Shown here: positions 35,201-35,705 of the stretch, one piece after another | Numbering within the stretch: position 1 is the first letter of the stretch | How the letters are laid out: each line of letters starts with the position of its first letter | NCBI GenBank assembly: GCA_964626495.1 | Contig: CAZVFT010000011.1 | Span: forward strand, 1 to 35,705 | Length of the DNA: 35,705 nucleotides | Origin: JACNLN01 sp964626495 | GTDB lineage: Bacteria; Fidelibacterota; Marinisomatia; Marinisomatales; CAZVFT01 | Direction: 5' to 3' | Translations under genes and position numbers: made by a program | Notes under the pieces: generated by a model | What the model was told of the DNA's origin: nothing | The model's input: only the letters and a program-made list of their open reading frames with translations | Databases searched by the model: none

Positions 35201-35434
35201 GTCATTCCCCTTCATCGCGTGATATCGCTGAAAGATGTCCTTATAGGTGCGTCCCCACGCATGATGAACTCCCATAGGATTATTGGCAGTAATGGGACCA
35301 TCGAGGAATGACCATCGAGGATTTCCTCTGTTTTTCTCCACTCTCTTCTGAAAGGTATTATTCTTTTCCCAGAAATCGAGGATTTCGTGCTCGAGAGCGA
35401 TAAAATCTATTTTTGGATCAACCTTTTCTAACAT
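32291..35434 (-). CDS. ileS: Isoleucyl-tRNA synthetase (type 2) with GVHH in place of HIGH
   Basis: 1047 residues, class I synthetase charging tRNA-Ile, similar in length to the long IleRS2 enzymes. The HIGH position reads GVHH (residues 55-58; DNA 35261-35272) inside SFLDGPITANNPMGVHHAWG, and the KMSKS loop is DMHKS (596-600; DNA 33635-33649). The CP1 editing domain shows LVWTTTPWTLTSNVAAAVHP. Further marks are HRYPICWR, Cys pairs CIDC, CEKC and CDEC (zinc sites), the tRNA-facing SDVGNPWLDAGIVPFS, and the C-terminal extension after the anticodon-binding domain. AGGGA lies about 9 nt before the ATG. It is the first gene of the ileS-dksA-lspA-rluD-xerC cluster. No T-box leader is visible upstream. 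Confidence 0.96.
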   Translation of the reverse strand: MLEKVDPKIDFIALEHEILDFWEKNNTFQKRVEKNRGNPRWSFLDGPITANNPMGVHHAWGRTYKDIFQRYHAMKGNDLRYQNGFDCQGLWIEVEVERELGFKSKTDIEDYGVENFVNACKNRVRKYSKIQTEQSIRLGYWMDWDNSYFTMSDENNYTIWHFLKKCHERGWIYKGKDVMPWCIDCGAALSEHEIATEGYVERTHTSVYLKFPLKDAEGESLLVWTTTPWTLTSNVAAAVHPDMDYIKVKQGDDILYLVESRANVLNEKGNYEIIEKVKGSTLEGKTYDGPFDGFDAQKSVEHTVIEWDEVNDVEGTGIVHIAPGCGHEDLLLSKEHDLAVIAPLDQFGTYLKGFGFLTGENVRDVSDDIIADMKQRNILYKRQPYTHRYPICWRHKTDLVFRLVDEWFISMDELRYDIMDVTKKIHWLPEWGEDRELDWLKNMHDWMISKKRYWGLALPIYECEKCGKVEVIGSKEELKERAVEGWDKLEGNSPHRPWIDAVKIQCDECGAVVSRISDVGNPWLDAGIVPFSTMHYRTNPNYWEKWFPPDFITECFLGQFRNWFYSLLAMGTVLENKPPFKTVLGHAMVKDEKGEDMHKSAGNAIWFDDAAEDIGVDVMRWMFTVQNPEHNLLFGYGPAKEVRKKLITLWNIYSFFVTYASLDKFDPKTCKVDENNYTELDRWITSKMNQLIITASKNYEKYRVDRLMRLVDRFLDDLSNWYVRRNRRRFWKSENDSDKNAAYMTLYNVLVDLVKILSPILPFVTEKIYQNLVVNLDPLALESVHLLDYPIRTPEEVDDTIIREVDAVVKIVELGRYARNKANLKIRQPLAKLQYHVENEFLGDAINRNVDQIKEELNVKEVEQVDFDSTMITYKLEPNYSLLGQRFGKELQNVKEAISSIAYEEIEESLRSDAPVTLTSKGVSFDLTKDEIIIKISSKEGKSAVKGDGVTVAVDTRLTDELIQEGIVRDIVRKVQNMRKEAGLNVEDRIRVNCVLEDVAKTAMLNFKDYFCNEVLAMELNLDSDKGDFNQEISLCGKKVSFGISKF

Positions 35435-35459
35435 CTTCTATTCCCTTTTTCGGGCGGGG

Positions 35460-35488
35460 AAGTTACCGCTTGACCGAAGTAAAGTCAA
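35460..35488 (-). promoter_or_regulatory. Possible promoter upstream of ileS
   Basis: On the minus strand TTGACT (35488-35483) is followed after exactly 17 nt by TAACTT (35465-35460). The -35 matches 5 of 6 positions but the -10 only 3 of 6. It lies 26 nt before the ileS ATG. The -35 region also forms TTGAC/GTCAA inverted arms. This is weak evidence. Confidence 0.3.
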
Positions 35489-35554
35489 TTCATTTCCCCT
35501 TCGAAAACTACCCGGGAAGTTCCACATAAAATTTCAATTTTTAAAACAAAAACT

Positions 35555-35683
35555 GGGGGAATAGGGGAATTAGGAGATTAGGAAATTAGGGGATTGGGGA
35601 ATCAGGGAATAAGTGAATAAGGGTATAAGGGAATTAGGGGAATAAAGGTATAATGGGATAGGGGAATAAGGGAATTAGATAAT
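35555..35683. repeat. Degenerate G-rich 8-9 nt tandem tract (GGGGAATTA-like)
   Basis: About 16 imperfect units of mostly 8-9 nt, such as GGGGAATA, GGGGAATTA, GGAGATTA, GGAAATTA, GGGAATAA, GGGTATAA and AGGTATAAT. Purine-rich G-runs are confined to the plus strand. It lies about 120 nt upstream of ileS and just before the right edge of the window. No gene is visible here, and the unit is too short and irregular for CRISPR. Confidence 0.8.
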
Positions 35684-35705
35684 CTGCAAGAATCGTGACA
35701 CCCCT

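Noticed and set aside
35435..35554. T-box leader upstream of ileS
   Set aside because: No T-box core sequence or antiterminator is seen in the 120 nt before the gene; a simple weak promoter fits better.
35555..35683. Possible CRISPR array at the right end
   Set aside because: Units are 8-9 nt, contiguous and degenerate. There are no spacers of 30 nt or so and no cas genes.

Overview
The window is 35.7 kb of bacterial chromosome with roughly 40% GC by eye. It has dense, mostly housekeeping gene content and AT-rich intergenic DNA. The gene content suggests a diderm of the FCB/Neomarinimicrobiota (Marinimicrobia) or KSB1-like group. The main clues are a DUF2723 membrane glycosyltransferase, PorV/FadL-like outer-membrane barrels, an LptF/G permease, a lipoprotein with a PNGG-type C-terminal domain, DUF4139 and DUF1844 proteins, and an isoleucyl-tRNA synthetase of the type-2 class. 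This placement is inference; there is no rRNA or other strict phylogenetic marker here. A run of exactly 100 N at 14518-14617 shows the sequence is a scaffold, probably metagenomic.

Left part, plus strand: rlmD (23S rRNA m5U methyltransferase). Then a probable operon of a 2-TM K+ channel with an RCK domain, a free-standing cyclic-nucleotide-binding protein, valS and an exported DUF4139 protein (ATGA overlap with valS). A repeat-rich spacer (7314-7554) follows, then recG, a DUF1844 gene and a DUF2723/TPR glycosyltransferase.

Middle: two small minus-strand coiled-coil genes that end at a clear terminator. They stand divergent from a secreted outer-membrane protein gene that has a perfect TTGACA-N17-TATAAT promoter, a glutamate-rich tandem-repeat segment interrupted by the gap, and a strong terminator. 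Next on the plus strand are wecB (UDP-GlcNAc 2-epimerase), a CNNM/CorC-type transporter, an AGCS Na+/alanine symporter and an LptF/LptG-family permease. The permease abuts, stop codon to stop codon, a minus-strand pair for envelope proteins: a PorV/FadL-like barrel and a 980-residue lipoprotein of unknown function.

Right part, all minus strand: ileS-dksA/traR-lspA-rluD-xerC as a tight, partly overlapping cluster, then hpf-nucleotidyltransferase-metK-ahcY ending at a strong terminator. Together these cover translation (ileS, valS, rluD, rlmD, hpf), the SAM cycle (metK, ahcY, which support the methyltransferases), envelope biogenesis (lspA, lptF/G-like, wecB) and chromosome maintenance (xerC, recG).

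The most notable observations are as follows. (1) IleRS carries GVHH instead of HxGH, a first/third-residue swap of the class I signature that I associate with mupirocin hyper-resistant IleRS2. (2) ValRS has TMGH. (3) The acidic tandem-repeat outer-membrane gene is broken by an assembly gap whose flanks are an exact 55-nt duplicate. (4) Degenerate short-period intergenic tracts and a GC-rich hairpin unit recur in the window. (5) There is an uncharacterised lipoprotein/barrel pair. I see no CRISPR array, prophage, transposase, tRNA or rRNA. Apart from these points the window looks like ordinary core genome.
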